Below, in pieces: positions 4,951 to 6,491 of a stretch of DNA of 6,491 nucleotides. A model generated the notes under the pieces. It was not told the DNA's origin and made no database searches. It saw nothing but the letters and a program-made list of their open reading frames with translations. Made by a program: the position numbers and the translations under genes. Origin of the DNA: Gammaproteobacteria bacterium. Its GTDB lineage: Bacteria; Pseudomonadota; Gammaproteobacteria; Steroidobacterales; SZUA-146. Position 1 is the first letter of the stretch; each line of letters opens with the position of its first letter. The stretch spans positions 1-6,491 of the forward strand of contig JABDLQ010000005.1 in NCBI GenBank assembly GCA_013002925.1, in the 5' to 3' direction.

Positions 4951-5457
4951 CTACAAAAAACTTTTCAGTTCATTAAGTGCTCGTTTGTATACGTGCCGTT
5001 TGAAGTAGATCACATGATTCACCGGGTACCAGTAGTCGACCCAACGCCACCGGTCAAATTCGGGGTTCTCGTGATGATCAAAACTGATCTGTGCCGCGTC
5101 CCCGGCAAACCGTAACAGAAACCAACGCTGCTTCTGGCCAATGCACTCAGCGCCCGGACCCTGGCGCCGATACCGCGCCGGAAGCTTGTACTTTAACCAG
5201 TCCCCGGTTTGACCCAACAACTCGATATGGTCGGCGGTCAGGCCGACCTCCTCATGCAATTCCCTGTACATGGCCTGCACCGGGTCTTCGCCGGGATTTA
5301 CACCGCCTTGCGGAAATTGCCAGCCGGACTGGCCAGCCCGACGCGCCCAAAAAACCCGGCCACGTTGGTCACAAATGACCATGCCCACGTTTGGCCGGTA
5401 ACCGTCGGTATCAATATTGCTGCTGGCGGCATCGTGGTTGTCAGACGAGTTCGGCAT
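4951..5457 (-). CDS. rppH: RNA pyrophosphohydrolase RppH (Nudix)
   Basis: RppH removes pyrophosphate from the 5' end of transcripts, leaving a monophosphate that triggers RNase E-dependent decay. From the ATG at 5457 the product is 168 residues. The Nudix box runs from Gly51 to Leu73 (GGVNPGED, then REL-EEVGL) with metal-binding Glu66, Glu69 and Glu70, equivalent to E. coli Glu53, Glu56 and Glu57. Other RppH-specific segments are DGYRPNVGMVICD (18-30), WQFPQGG (46-52), ECIGQKQRWFLLRF and RWRWVDYWYPV. The start is chosen because AAGGAA lies 4 nt upstream; an in-frame TTG 16 codons earlier has no family support. The N-terminus is about 13 residues longer than in E. coli, and the C-terminus stops soon after the Nudix fold without the long basic tail. 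It follows the ABC-ATPase gene by 75 nt. The frequent neighbour ptsP is not downstream. Confidence 0.97.
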   Translation of the reverse strand: MPNSSDNHDAASSNIDTDGYRPNVGMVICDQRGRVFWARRAGQSGWQFPQGGVNPGEDPVQAMYRELHEEVGLTADHIELLGQTGDWLKYKLPARYRRQGPGAECIGQKQRWFLLRFAGDAAQISFDHHENPEFDRWRWVDYWYPVNHVIYFKRHVYKRALNELKSFL

Positions 5458-5532
5458 AGGTTCCTTTTCTTTGTCCCGATTTTTCCATACTAACAGATGA
5501 ACCAACAGTACTTTGCGTGACCGCCAGTTAAC

Positions 5533-6491
5533 TTATTTACTGTTAACTTCTTTTTCGAAGGCCGGCATCCTCGTTTCCTGCCAGCTGATGCGCAACTGAT
5601 CTGCTACCTTGAGATCATGGCGAGATGGAATACGCACCAGCAGTTTCTCACCACCACCCAGCTCAACCTCGCATTCGGATTCCGCCCCCTGAAAACGCAC
5701 CGCGCTGACCGTTGCATTGATGCCCTCGCCAATATGCACCTGATCGGACCTTACCGGCACGTTTACGGGTGTCCCTGCCGGCAGATTTACCCCGGACAGC
5801 TGCCGCACCTGGCCCAGCGCCGTAACGACCTCGCCATTAGCGCCGATCGTCCCCGTGAGAAAACGACAATCGGCCATAAACGCTGCCACGTATTCGGTTA
5901 CCGGCCGATGGAACAACCCGGCTGGAGTATCCCATTGCTCAATTCTACCCGCGTGCATGATGCCAATTTTGTCTGCAACCATCATGGCCTCTTTCTGGTC
6001 GTGCGTCACCCACAGCGCCATTGTCCCGCACTCTTTGAGTATCCCGGCCACTTCCTGTGCGAGCCGGTAGCGCAAATCGCGATCGAGGCTTGCAAAGGGC
6101 TCATCGAGCAGTAACAACTGTGGCTGATTTGCCAGTGCACGGGCAAGCGCCGCACGCTGCTGTTGCCCTCCCGACAGCTGATGCGGATAGCGTTGACTCA
6201 ACGTCGACATGCCAACCAAATTCAAGACTTCTTCTACGCGCCGCTGACGCGCCGGGCGGTCCCACTGGTGCAAGGCGAAGCCGGCGTTTTGCGCGACATT
6301 CAGGTGAGGGAACAGCGCATGATCCTGAAACACCATGCCAACGGCGCGCTGGTGTGGCGGCAGAATTTTTCCCGGCTCACTGAACACCACTCCGGCGAAT
6401 TCGATGCGACCTGAGTCGGGCTCCTCAAACCCTGCGACACAGCGCAGCAAGGTTGTCTTGCCGCAGCCGCTGGCACCCAACAGGCACGCCA
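5533..6491 (-). CDS. ABC transporter ATP-binding protein, FbpC-like (iron(III)/spermidine-type importer), 5' truncated
   Basis: This ATPase would power an importer using a periplasmic binding protein and an inner-membrane permease. The frame enters from the right edge; the first visible codons read ACLLGASGCGKTT, so only roughly the first 35 residues are missing. Counting from the TTG at 6480, Walker A is residues 2-10, the Q-loop Gln52 is in MVFQDHALFPHL, the signature LSGGQQQR is 102-109, Walker B LLLLDEP is 122-128, the D-loop is SLD (131-133) and the switch His160 is in WVTHDQ. A C-terminal TOBE-like regulatory domain occupies about 205-310. The pattern VTEYVAAFMADCRFLTG after the nucleotide-binding domain resembles FbpC/PotA-class proteins, FbpC most. 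All catalytic motifs are intact. Substrate is inferred; permease and binding-protein genes would lie beyond the right edge if linked. rppH lies downstream on the same strand. Confidence 0.9.
   Translation of the reverse strand, partial: ACLLGASGCGKTTLLRCVAGFEEPDSGRIEFAGVVFSEPGKILPPHQRAVGMVFQDHALFPHLNVAQNAGFALHQWDRPARQRRVEEVLNLVGMSTLSQRYPHQLSGGQQQRAALARALANQPQLLLLDEPFASLDRDLRYRLAQEVAGILKECGTMALWVTHDQKEAMMVADKIGIMHAGRIEQWDTPAGLFHRPVTEYVAAFMADCRFLTGTIGANGEVVTALGQVRQLSGVNLPAGTPVNVPVRSDQVHIGEGINATVSAVRFQGAESECEVELGGGEKLLVRIPSRHDLKVADQLRISWQETRMPAFEKEVNSK

Noticed and set aside
4931..4953. Inverted repeat TAGTCGA/TCGGCTA at the rppH stop
   Set aside because: It has one wobble pair, no U-run follows in either direction, and one arm overlaps the stop codon.

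Overview
The window looks like chromosomal DNA from a free-living, non-enteric gammaproteobacterium. It carries close relatives of proteobacterial ErpA, RppH and exopolyphosphatase, plus HemJ. It also has the DUF6776-like protein / bactofilin / ErpA gene order that I recall from Pseudomonas-type genomes. Base composition is moderate and even. I see no insertion sequence, phage, tRNA, rRNA, CRISPR array or other mobile signature.

Layout, left to right. Positions 1-35 hold the start of a minus-strand gene that leaves the window. Positions 36-289 hold no confident gene; they contain a probable activator-dependent promoter with tandem 11-bp-period repeats of the kind bound by OmpR-family response regulators, plus a second repeat pair facing the other way. 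Positions 290-4116 form one minus-strand block. In transcription order it encodes a membrane-anchored coiled-coil protein (DUF6776-like), a bactofilin, the iron-sulfur carrier ErpA, exopolyphosphatase Ppx, and a membrane-anchored helix-hairpin-helix protein (DUF4332-like). Positions 4117-4275 are a divergent control region. It contains a candidate minus-strand promoter, a perfect 7-5-7 inverted repeat almost coinciding with that promoter's spacer, and an intrinsic-terminator-like hairpin in the deduced leader. Positions 4276-4692 are plus-strand hemJ (protoporphyrinogen IX oxidase), followed by a doubtful small frame at 4689-4904. Positions 4951-6491 carry minus-strand rppH and, upstream of it, a 5'-truncated iron(III)/FbpC-like ABC transporter ATPase.

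Functionally, three loci touch iron: HemJ (heme synthesis), ErpA (Fe-S delivery) and the FbpC-like ATPase (possible ferric-iron uptake). Ppx and RppH act on polyphosphate and on RNA 5' ends. The bactofilin and its coiled-coil neighbour belong to the cell envelope or cytoskeleton. Most genes are ordinary housekeeping genes. The most interesting parts are the non-coding regions: the putative attenuated leader and palindromic operator between hemJ and the erpA-containing operon, the opposed response-regulator-type repeats at the left end, and a ppx gene without a good canonical start codon.
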